From assembly GCA_042095135.1 (NCBI GenBank), contig JBELBV010000012.1, positions 1 to 50,712 of the forward strand: a stretch of 50,712 nucleotides of DNA, written 5' to 3'. The notes under the pieces were generated by a model. It made no database searches. It was given only the letters and a program-made list of their open reading frames with translations, and was not told where the DNA came from. This stretch comes from UA16 sp042095135 (GTDB lineage: Bacteria; Bacteroidota; Bacteroidia; Flavobacteriales_D; Sanyastnellaceae). Below are positions 9,084-16,328 of this stretch, piece by piece (position 1 is the first letter of the stretch; every line of letters starts with the position of its first letter). The position numbers and the translations under genes were made by a program.

Positions 9084-10349
9084 ATGCGGTGTTCACGCCA
9101 TAAGGACCATTTACATTGGGTATGCTCAGGAATGCTCTTGGCCATAGCCTTGGCGTTTCCTGTGGTGAACTTCGGTCAGCAATCTTGGCACGCGATCCAA
9201 TTCGATGCAGGTACCGGTTTCGCGATGAATCCGATGCAGTCGACTGCGCCGGCATCTACCCGTTCCTCTGTCGCTTCATTGAAGGGCTGGGGTCGCGAAG
9301 GCCTTGGGCGCAATTCGCTTCAATGGAAGGGCACGCTTGACCGGGAGGTGTACGCGGGTCAACCTGCAGCAAATCAAGTTCGGTCGGACATCAGCATCGG
9401 CTTGCGTCGTGCCCTCACTAAAAACGTGGAAACTGGTATCCAAGTCAACGGTTTCCGAGGAACGACCTGGGAACGAAGCCTGCGCTTTCAAGAGGAATGG
9501 CACGCCTTTGCTGCTGGTCACTGGAGCGGACGGTGGTGGATGGTCCTCCGAAACGAGGGGCGAACAGGACGCATTTACGTCGAGAAACACTCATGGAATT
9601 ATGCTTCCAATATTGGTTTTGATCGCGGTGAATTCAAGGTGGGGGCAGAATTGCGCCTTCCCATTTTAACCCGCGTCCGGGGACAAGTTCGCTTGAACAA
9701 AATAGGCCAGCGCCGCACACATCACCTAGCAGACTTGGTGGTCGTCGTGCATCACCAGGAGCTACAATTTCATAATTGGTCATTGCGCGAAGGACCTGTT
9801 GGAAACGGGATTGACTTGCGTTCTGCAGCCAGCACTGCCGCGGGAGAAGGATGGCAGGGATTCAGGCTGTGGACAGAGACCGAGGGAATTGTGCGATTGG
9901 ATATCGCCGAGCGCCACGGCCTGCGCGGAGGTGTCGATGTGGGATGGATGCACAGGGTTGATGCTGTGCGGGGCACATACAACCAAGACCGAGCTTTAAT
10001 TGGCGTCTGGATTGCGGGGGCATATGCGGCATGGGCGGGTAAGTTGCGAGGCACCTGGTATGGTGTGCACAATTCGGGTCAATCGGTGTACGGTGAATCA
10101 GGGTGGGATGCCTACCGGTACAACCACGGGGTGTGTGAAGGACGATTGGAGCGGACCATCCGCGGGGATATTGGGGGCTTCGTCGCCGGGGGGGTGCAAG
10201 TTTGGCGCTCCAACGCCCTTCCCATCGGTTGGTACCAGCGATCGGATTGGACTGCTGGATGGATACACTGCGGCGTGGTGTGGCAGGCGTCGACCGCCTC
10301 ACGATGGGAGCGGCGTCACGCTTTGAAGCGCAGAATGGCGTTTGAGTAG
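9084..10349 (+). CDS. Predicted outer-membrane beta-barrel-like protein
   Basis: 421 residues with a signal peptide; cleavage is likely after PVVNFGQ (about residue 32). An alternative start at 9132 (MLLAIALAF) gives a shorter signal. No family recognised. The mature chain has many short alternating hydrophobic/aromatic strands separated by polar turns (for example RWWMVLRNEGR, KVGAELRLPILTRVRGQVRL, AYAAWAGKLRGTWYGV, GGFVAGGVQVW). It is rich in Trp, Gly and Arg, as expected of an outer-membrane barrel. It lies 24 bases after cdd and 14 bases before the nucleoside transporter gene, so co-transcription is likely. A role in passing nucleosides across the outer membrane is possible, but only from context. 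Confidence 0.75.
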   Translation: MRCSRHKDHLHWVCSGMLLAIALAFPVVNFGQQSWHAIQFDAGTGFAMNPMQSTAPASTRSSVASLKGWGREGLGRNSLQWKGTLDREVYAGQPAANQVRSDISIGLRRALTKNVETGIQVNGFRGTTWERSLRFQEEWHAFAAGHWSGRWWMVLRNEGRTGRIYVEKHSWNYASNIGFDRGEFKVGAELRLPILTRVRGQVRLNKIGQRRTHHLADLVVVVHHQELQFHNWSLREGPVGNGIDLRSAASTAAGEGWQGFRLWTETEGIVRLDIAERHGLRGGVDVGWMHRVDAVRGTYNQDRALIGVWIAGAYAAWAGKLRGTWYGVHNSGQSVYGESGWDAYRYNHGVCEGRLERTIRGDIGGFVAGGVQVWRSNALPIGWYQRSDWTAGWIHCGVVWQASTASRWERRHALKRRMAFE

Positions 10350-10363
10350 CCCACATTCTTCGG

Positions 10364-11647
10364 ATGCATTGTAGATTCGTTGCCATGACAGTGATGATGA
10401 GTCTCGTTGGTATGGTCGTTTTGGTGGGGATTGCTTTTGCTGCCTCGCACAATCGGAAGGCCATCCAATTACGCACGGTGTTGGGAGCATTTGGCATCCA
10501 ATTGTTTTTCGGGGCTTTCGTGCTGTACTTCCCCTTCGGAAAGTCGCTGCTCATCTCCATTTCCGAGGGAGTGCAGCGGGTGATCGATTATGGAAACGAT
10601 GGCATCACCTTCATTTTCGGTGGGTTGAATTCCGACCAGATGTTTGAACTGTTCGGTGGATCCGGATTCGTCTTTGCTGTTCGTGTCCTTCCGGTTATCA
10701 TTTTCTTCTCTTCGCTGATCGCTGTGCTCTACCACATCGGCATCATGCAGTGGGTCATTAATGTGCTTGGAGGTGGATTGCGGCGAGCACTGGGTACGTC
10801 GCGTGCGGAATCGCTCTCGGCAACGGCCAACATTTTTGTGGGACAAACGGAAGCTCCTCTTGTTGTGCGTCCGTTCATCAAAAACATGACTTCTTCAGAG
10901 CTCTTTGCTGTGATGGTGGGGGGCTTGGCCTCGGTCGCAGGCTCTGTCCTTGCGGGATATGCGTCTCTTGGGGTTCCGCTGGAATACTTGATTGCCGCCT
11001 CATTCATGGCAGCCCCAGGTGGTCTTCTGTTTGCCAAGCTCATTTATCCGGAGACGGAGACGCCCAAGGAGGGCTTGTCAACTGAAGAAATGAATGAGGA
11101 GTTGGATGGTCAATCAGTGAACGTGATTGATGCGGCAGCCAGTGGTGCTGCTTCCGGACTCAAGCTGGCGATGAATGTTGGTGCGATGTTGCTGGCCTTC
11201 GTGGGATTGATTGCCCTCGTCAACGGGCTCTTCAGTGGCGTCGGAGGGTGGTTTAATCACCCCGAGTTGACCCTCGAATTGATTCTGGGGTACGTCTTTG
11301 CGCCGCTCGCGTTTTTGATCGGGGTGCCGTGGCATGAAGCCATCGTGGCCGGTTCATTCATCGGTCAAAAACTCATCGTCAACGAATTCGTGGCGTACCT
11401 GAATTTCGCTCCCTACCTCGCTGAAGGCGCTGAGGTGGTCTTAAGCGAGAAAACCAAAGCCATTATTTCGTTTGCCCTGTGTGGGTTTGCCAACTTGTCT
11501 TCGATTGCCATTCTGTTGGGCGGATTGGGGTCATTGGCACCGTCGCGCCGCCAAGACATCGCGCGCTTTGGCCTCAAGGCCGTGCTCGCGGCGACCCTGT
11601 CCAACCTGATGTCGGCTACGATTGCGGGGCTGTTCTTGTCGCTCTAA
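10364..11647 (+). CDS. nupC: Concentrative (CNT/NupC-family) nucleoside transporter
   Basis: 427 residues, polytopic inner-membrane protein. It imports nucleosides with a cation. Diagnostic CNT motifs are GQTEAPLVVRPF (160-171) and GQKLIVNEFVAY (334-345, matching GxKxxxNEFVA). The glycine-rich AASFMAAPGGLLFAKL (211-226) is also typical. Length matches the family. A later ATG at 10385 (MTVMMSLVG) is an equally plausible start, since the first seven residues are not typical. It sits between the barrel-like protein and thymidine phosphorylase (17-base gap), which makes uptake followed by phosphorolysis of pyrimidine nucleosides a coherent pathway. Substrate range among nucleosides cannot be read from the sequence. 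Confidence 0.93.
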   Translation: MHCRFVAMTVMMSLVGMVVLVGIAFAASHNRKAIQLRTVLGAFGIQLFFGAFVLYFPFGKSLLISISEGVQRVIDYGNDGITFIFGGLNSDQMFELFGGSGFVFAVRVLPVIIFFSSLIAVLYHIGIMQWVINVLGGGLRRALGTSRAESLSATANIFVGQTEAPLVVRPFIKNMTSSELFAVMVGGLASVAGSVLAGYASLGVPLEYLIAASFMAAPGGLLFAKLIYPETETPKEGLSTEEMNEELDGQSVNVIDAAASGAASGLKLAMNVGAMLLAFVGLIALVNGLFSGVGGWFNHPELTLELILGYVFAPLAFLIGVPWHEAIVAGSFIGQKLIVNEFVAYLNFAPYLAEGAEVVLSEKTKAIISFALCGFANLSSIAILLGGLGSLAPSRRQDIARFGLKAVLAATLSNLMSATIAGLFLSL

Positions 11648-11664
11648 ACTGCTAAAATTTCGCC

Positions 11665-12993
11665 ATGTTGATCCCCGAAATCATACGAAGGAAGCGGGAT
11701 GGTCATGCTTTGAGCACGGCTGAAATCCAACATTTCGTGCAAGGTGTGACCGAAGGAGAAGTGACGGACGCACAGATTGCGGCCTTCGCCATGGCATCGA
11801 TTTTTCAAGACATCTCTTACCGCGAGCGCACCGACCTCACGTTGGCCATGCGCGATTCGGGCAAGGTTCTCAATTGGGATGCGGAACGATTGGGAGGTCC
11901 TGTTTTGGACAAGCACTCGACAGGAGGCGTGGGCGATACGGTTTCGTTCGTGCTCGCTCCGATTTTGGCGGCCTGCGGCGGGTATGTGCCCATGATTGCG
12001 GGTCGGGGTTTGGCGCATACCGGTGGAACCATCGATAAGCTGGAGTCTATCCCAGGTTACAACACCGCTCCGGACGAGTCGACGTTTCGCCAGGCGGTCG
12101 AGCGTTGCGGGTTCGCCATCGCCGGCCAAACCGATGATTTTGCACCGGCCGATCGTCGGATGTACGCGACCCGCGATGTGACGGCGACGGTGGAGCAATA
12201 CGGATTGATTACGGCCAGCATCTTGTCGAAGAAACTCGCGGCTGGCCTTGGATCATTGGTGATGGACATCAAGGTCGGGAACGGCGCGTTCATGACCGAC
12301 ATGACCGTCGCGCGTGAATTGTCGGACTCGCTTTGTGCGGTGGGTACCCAAGCCGGCATGCCCACCGAAGCGTTGCTCACGGATATGAACCAACCGTTGG
12401 CAGATGCCGCAGGCAACGGACTGGAGGTGAAGGAGGCCATGAGCTTGTTGCGAGGTGAAATCACTGAAGGAAGGCTGCATGAAGTAACGAAGGCACTGGC
12501 CATCCGAAACGGCTGCCTCTCCGGATTGTTTGCTACAGCGACCGAAGGAGCAATGGCCGTCGACCGGGTGCTTGCTAACGGCATGGCTGCAGAACGATTC
12601 GCTCAGTCCATTGCGGCCATGGGCGGGCCTGCGGATTTGCTGTCCAATCCGAAACACCTTGCGAATGCTCCCGTTGTTCGTCCGGTGCTCGCTACCGAAG
12701 AAAATTGGGGTAAATCCCTCTCGAGTGTCGATACCCGCCAACTTGGCTTGGCGGTTGTGGATTTGGGCGGTGGCAGGACCCACGCGGGCCAATCCATTGA
12801 TCACACCGTAGGATGCTCTGGGTGGATGCGACTGGGTTTGGTAGCCGATTCCCAAACGCCATTGTCTGTTGTCCATGCACGAACCGAAGCCGATTACGAG
12901 CGCGCGGCAAACCGCATCCGCGATGCCTTCCAATTTTCAGAAAAAGCGCAAACGACAGTAGAATCCGTTGTCATCGAACACCGCACCGCCTAA
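11665..12993 (+). CDS. deoA: Thymidine phosphorylase
   Basis: 442 residues. It converts thymidine (or deoxyuridine) and phosphate to base and 2-deoxyribose 1-phosphate. Phosphate and substrate motifs are clear: KHSTGGVGDTVSF (83-95), GRGLAHTGGTIDKLESIPG (113-131) and the later SILSKKLAAGLGSLVMDIKVGNGAFM. Length matches bacterial DeoA (about 440). Some family members are pyrimidine-nucleoside phosphorylases (Pdp) that also take uridine, and I cannot separate the two by eye. It starts 17 bases after the transporter stop and ends 9 bases before the nitroreductase gene, consistent with one transcript. Confidence 0.94.
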   Translation: MLIPEIIRRKRDGHALSTAEIQHFVQGVTEGEVTDAQIAAFAMASIFQDISYRERTDLTLAMRDSGKVLNWDAERLGGPVLDKHSTGGVGDTVSFVLAPILAACGGYVPMIAGRGLAHTGGTIDKLESIPGYNTAPDESTFRQAVERCGFAIAGQTDDFAPADRRMYATRDVTATVEQYGLITASILSKKLAAGLGSLVMDIKVGNGAFMTDMTVARELSDSLCAVGTQAGMPTEALLTDMNQPLADAAGNGLEVKEAMSLLRGEITEGRLHEVTKALAIRNGCLSGLFATATEGAMAVDRVLANGMAAERFAQSIAAMGGPADLLSNPKHLANAPVVRPVLATEENWGKSLSSVDTRQLGLAVVDLGGGRTHAGQSIDHTVGCSGWMRLGLVADSQTPLSVVHARTEADYERAANRIRDAFQFSEKAQTTVESVVIEHRTA

Positions 12994-13002
12994 GTTTGCG
13001 GC

Positions 13003-13782
13003 ATGGTAAAGGTCAAGGTATTCGACTCTTCAGCAGCCAAGGCGTCGAAGCGTCAGGTCTTGGAGGCGCCCGCTACCGATGCAGGGGCATTTTATGATGT
13101 GGTGGATTCCCGGCGCAGTGTTCGGGTTTATGCGGACGTTCCTGTGCCTGAGGAGGTTGTGCAACGGGCTATGGATGCAGCATTGAAAGCCCCCAATTCC
13201 TCGAACCTTCAAGTTTGGGAAATCCACTGGGTGCGTTCAGCTGAGAAAAAAGCGAGACTGGCCGAATATTGCTTGGGCCAACCGGCGGCAACCACGGCAC
13301 AGGAGCTGTTTGTGTTTGTCGCTCGTCCAGATTTATGGCGCCGCAACAACGATCGCATGATCGCGCACCTGCGCTCCAATCCGAAGACTCCCGAAAAAGC
13401 CTTCCAGTACTTCGAGAAAATCACCAAGTTGGTCTATAACCAAGGGCCCCTTGGCGTGTTCCGTCCATTCAAATGGATTTGGTTCACCGTGCGAGGCTGG
13501 GGGCAGCCCACACCGCGCGAGCCCATTAGCCTAGCGCACATGGACGTCTGGGCCCACAAGACGACCGCCTTGGCGTGTCAGACCTTCATGCTGGCGGCGC
13601 GGGCAGAAGGCTTTGATTCCTGTCCCATGGAAGGGTTGGATTCGAAACGTGTGAAACAGCTTCTCGGTTTGCCCCGTCGCGCCGGAATAACCATGGCAAT
13701 TTCCATGGGAAAACGCGCCGAGGGTGGCATCTACAACGAGCGGTTCAGGTTCCCGCAGGAAGACTTTATTCATGAACACTAG
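13003..13782 (+). CDS. Nitroreductase-family FMN oxidoreductase
   Basis: 259 residues. The nitroreductase pattern is visible: SRRSVRVYADVPVPEEVV (36-53, FMN phosphate site), AALKAPNSSNLQVWEI (59-74) and a late ACQTFMLAARAEGFDSCPMEG segment, with GITMAISMGKRAEGG near the end. Such enzymes use FMN and NAD(P)H to reduce nitro compounds, quinones or other acceptors. The insert at about 110-170 (many Arg/Trp/Phe residues) is larger than in minimal members. It is co-directional with deoA (9-base gap) and terC (6-base gap). Physiological substrate unknown. Confidence 0.88.
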   Translation: MVKVKVFDSSAAKASKRQVLEAPATDAGAFYDVVDSRRSVRVYADVPVPEEVVQRAMDAALKAPNSSNLQVWEIHWVRSAEKKARLAEYCLGQPAATTAQELFVFVARPDLWRRNNDRMIAHLRSNPKTPEKAFQYFEKITKLVYNQGPLGVFRPFKWIWFTVRGWGQPTPREPISLAHMDVWAHKTTALACQTFMLAARAEGFDSCPMEGLDSKRVKQLLGLPRRAGITMAISMGKRAEGGIYNERFRFPQEDFIHEH

Positions 13783-13788
13783 CAAGCC

Positions 13789-14559
13789 ATGGATTGGTTG
13801 ATTAGCCTCATCATGCTCGTAGCCCTTGAGGCGGTTTTGGGCATCGATAATTTGCTCTACATCGCTATCGAATCCGGTCGAGTAGATCCAACCGAACGCA
13901 CTCGTGTTCAACGAATTGGCATCATTGGAGCTGTAGTGATGCGGGTGGCGTTGCTTTTGCTTCTGGTTCAATTGATTCAGTGGTTTCAGATGCCTTTTGC
14001 TACGGTCCATTGGAAAGGGGTATTGGAAGCATCCTTCAACGGCCACAGCATCATCGCCATGGTCGGTGGCGGGTTTATTGTGTACACGGCTGTCAAAGAA
14101 GTTTGGCACATGCTCGCCGGTGATTTGAATGCACACGCTGAGGCGACCACACCCAAGTCGGCTCGCTCTGCAATCGTAGCCTTGGTGCTGATGAACGCGG
14201 TATTTTCATTCGACAGTGTTCTCACAGCCATCGCACTAACCGACAACATGGCGGTCATGGTGGTCAGCATCCTGTTGAGCGGCGTGGTGATGCTGTTGCT
14301 CGCCAACCGGGTGGCGGCTTTTTTAAAGAAAAACCGAGCCTACGAAGTGCTAGGATTGTTCATTTTGTTGCTGGTCGGGGTGATGTTGCTTTCTGAAGGC
14401 GGTCATTTGGCCCATTTGACCTTGTTCGGAGGCGAGGTGCATGCACTCAACAAGACCACTTTTTATTTCGCCGTGTCCGTACTCATTATGGTGGATTTGG
14501 TCCAATCGCGCTATCAAAAGCGACTGGCCAAGGCTCAGGAATCCGCTTCTGCTGAGTAG
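13789..14559 (+). CDS. TerC-family integral membrane protein
   Basis: 256 residues with about seven hydrophobic segments. The first half carries EAVLGIDNLLYIAIESGRV (14-32) and the second half NAVFSFDSVLTAIAL, the paired Asp-bearing motifs of the TerC/YoaE family. Members of this family export Mn or other divalent cations, or support metal loading of exported proteins. The start is 6 bases after the nitroreductase stop. The last 25 bases overlap the 3' end of the convergent asnB gene. Family is sure, substrate is not. Confidence 0.9.
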   Translation: MDWLISLIMLVALEAVLGIDNLLYIAIESGRVDPTERTRVQRIGIIGAVVMRVALLLLLVQLIQWFQMPFATVHWKGVLEASFNGHSIIAMVGGGFIVYTAVKEVWHMLAGDLNAHAEATTPKSARSAIVALVLMNAVFSFDSVLTAIALTDNMAVMVVSILLSGVVMLLLANRVAAFLKKNRAYEVLGLFILLLVGVMLLSEGGHLAHLTLFGGEVHALNKTTFYFAVSVLIMVDLVQSRYQKRLAKAQESASAE

Positions 14560-16214
14560 CCAGCGTTGTGTACGTTGGTGACGGCCCTGCCTGAAGGATC
14601 CACCACATTTTTAAGGCTTTCATTCCATTCCAGTGCCTTCTCCGTTGAGCAGGCTACAGACTTGCCTCCAGGCACGGAATTCGCCGCCGCCGCCGTGGGG
14701 AAGTGTTTTTCAAAAATGGTGCGGTAGAAGTACCCTTCTTTGGTGGCCGGAGGATTGATGGGGAACCGAACCGAGGCCCGCTCCATCTCTTCATCGCTGA
14801 CGAAGCGCTCTGCGTGGTCCTTCAATCCATCGATCCAGCCGTAGCCGACACCGTCGGAGAATTGCTCTTTCTGTCGCCATAGTACCTCATCGGGAATGAG
14901 GCCTTCGAATGATTCGCGAATGATGTGCTTCTCGATTTTACCATTGCCGCCCATTTTCGCAGACGGGTCGAGGTTCATTGCGTAGTTGACAAAGGGCTTG
15001 TGCAAAAATGGCACACGGGTTTCGATGCCCCACGCCATCATGGACTTGTTGGCCCGTGAACAATCGTACTTATTCAATGCCAAAACTTTGCGGACGGATT
15101 CCTCATGGAATTCCTTAGCATCCGGAGCCATGTGGAAATACAGGTAGCCACCGAAGAGCTCGTCTGCGCCTTCGCCACTGAGGACCATCTTGATGCCCAA
15201 GGCCTTGATTTGCCGCGCCATCAAGTACATGGGCGTAGAAGCCCGGATCGTGGTGACGTCGTACGTTTCGATGTGCTTGATGACATCTTCAAGGGCGTCC
15301 AAGCCTTCTTGGATGGTGAACACCAACGGGTGGTGGATCGTGCCGATGTGGTCGGCTACCTTTTGCGCCGCAGCGACATCTGGGCTGCCTTCGAGGCCGA
15401 TGCTAAAGCTATGTACTTGGGGCCACCACGCATCTGAATTGTCTTCGTCGTCTACGCGCTTTTGCGAGAAGTTCTTCGCAACGGCTGCAATGACCGAAGA
15501 GTCCAGTCCGCCGCTGATGAGCAGGCCGTAAGGCACGTCACCCATCAAATGCGACTTTACGCTTTGTTCCAGCGCGGCGCGCAATTCTTCCTTCTTGTAG
15601 GCTTTCTTTGGAGCTGTTTCCCAATCCATCCAGGCCTCGTTGTAATATCGCTTGGGTGCGGCATCCTCAGAAGACCACACATGACCGGGAGGGAATTCAC
15701 TCACATCCTCGCACAAGGGTTCGATGCCCTTCATTTCTGATGCGACCATCAAAGCGCCATCGGCCGTGTGACCGAAGTAGAGTGGAATGATCCCAATGGG
15801 GTCGCGGCCAATCAGCCACGTGTCATTTTCGACGTCATACAGCACAAAGGCAAACATGCCATCTAAGCGGTGGACTAGATCGCTGCCATGCTCCCGGTAC
15901 AAACTAAGAATGACCTCGCAGTCGCTGCCGGTTTGGTAGGGGAAAGAAGTCGTTTGCGCTCGGAGTTGCTTGTGGTTGTAGATCTCCCCATTCACAGCCA
16001 GCGCCGTTCCGGTTTCCGGATCCAACAGGGGCTGGGCTCCACTGGTGACATCCACAATCGCCAACCGCTCGTGGGCGAGTACCGCGCGTTCATTTTGGAA
16101 AACGCCGGACCAATCCGGGCCACGGTGACGTTGCCTTTTGGAGATGGACAGGGCGGCCGAGCGGAGCTCATCCGATGGCGAATTGGAGTTCAGAATTGCT
16201 GTTATCGAACACAT
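14535..16214 (-). CDS. asnB: Asparagine synthetase B (glutamine-hydrolysing)
   Basis: 559 residues from ATG 16214, chosen because the product must begin Met-Cys: Cys2 (MCSITAIL) is the glutaminase nucleophile exposed after Met removal. It makes asparagine from aspartate, ATP and glutamine. Glutaminase motifs are RGPDWSG (31-37), ERLAIVD (49-55), NGEIYN (75-80) and TGSDCE (95-100). The synthetase ATP site is SGGLDSS (234-240), with later SGEGADELFGGY and IETRVPFL. Length matches bacterial AsnB (about 554). The open frame continues 72 codons upstream to 16430, but that stretch has no AsnB similarity and covers the divergent protease promoter. It converges on terC with a 25-base overlap. Confidence 0.96.
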   Translation of the reverse strand: MCSITAILNSNSPSDELRSAALSISKRQRHRGPDWSGVFQNERAVLAHERLAIVDVTSGAQPLLDPETGTALAVNGEIYNHKQLRAQTTSFPYQTGSDCEVILSLYREHGSDLVHRLDGMFAFVLYDVENDTWLIGRDPIGIIPLYFGHTADGALMVASEMKGIEPLCEDVSEFPPGHVWSSEDAAPKRYYNEAWMDWETAPKKAYKKEELRAALEQSVKSHLMGDVPYGLLISGGLDSSVIAAVAKNFSQKRVDDEDNSDAWWPQVHSFSIGLEGSPDVAAAQKVADHIGTIHHPLVFTIQEGLDALEDVIKHIETYDVTTIRASTPMYLMARQIKALGIKMVLSGEGADELFGGYLYFHMAPDAKEFHEESVRKVLALNKYDCSRANKSMMAWGIETRVPFLHKPFVNYAMNLDPSAKMGGNGKIEKHIIRESFEGLIPDEVLWRQKEQFSDGVGYGWIDGLKDHAERFVSDEEMERASVRFPINPPATKEGYFYRTIFEKHFPTAAAANSVPGGKSVACSTEKALEWNESLKNVVDPSGRAVTNVHNAGYSAEADS

Positions 16215-16296
16215 GGTCAAACTATACTTTGCTCTGCCTACGCATGAGGCGGAGCGGATGTTACATTTTGGTCCACTAAATTCCGCGGCTTGGTGA

Positions 16297-16304
16297 TACC
16301 TTTG
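16297..16304 (+). promoter_or_regulatory. -7 promoter element of the subtilase gene
   Basis: TACCTTTG matches TAnnTTTG exactly, 24 bases before ATG 16329. The nearest TTTG (16267-16270) is 26 bases upstream, farther than usual. It argues against the in-frame start at 16290. Confidence 0.5.
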
Positions 16305-16328
16305 AGCTACCTCAGAAATTTTGAAACC

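Noticed and set aside
9862..10560. 232-codon minus-strand frame across the barrel-like and transporter genes
   Set aside because: Antisense to two well-supported genes; the product is Pro/Arg-rich with no recognisable feature.
16290..16328. Upstream start for the subtilase
   Set aside because: It would put 13 odd residues before a perfect signal peptide and would start inside or before a TAnnTTTG promoter element.
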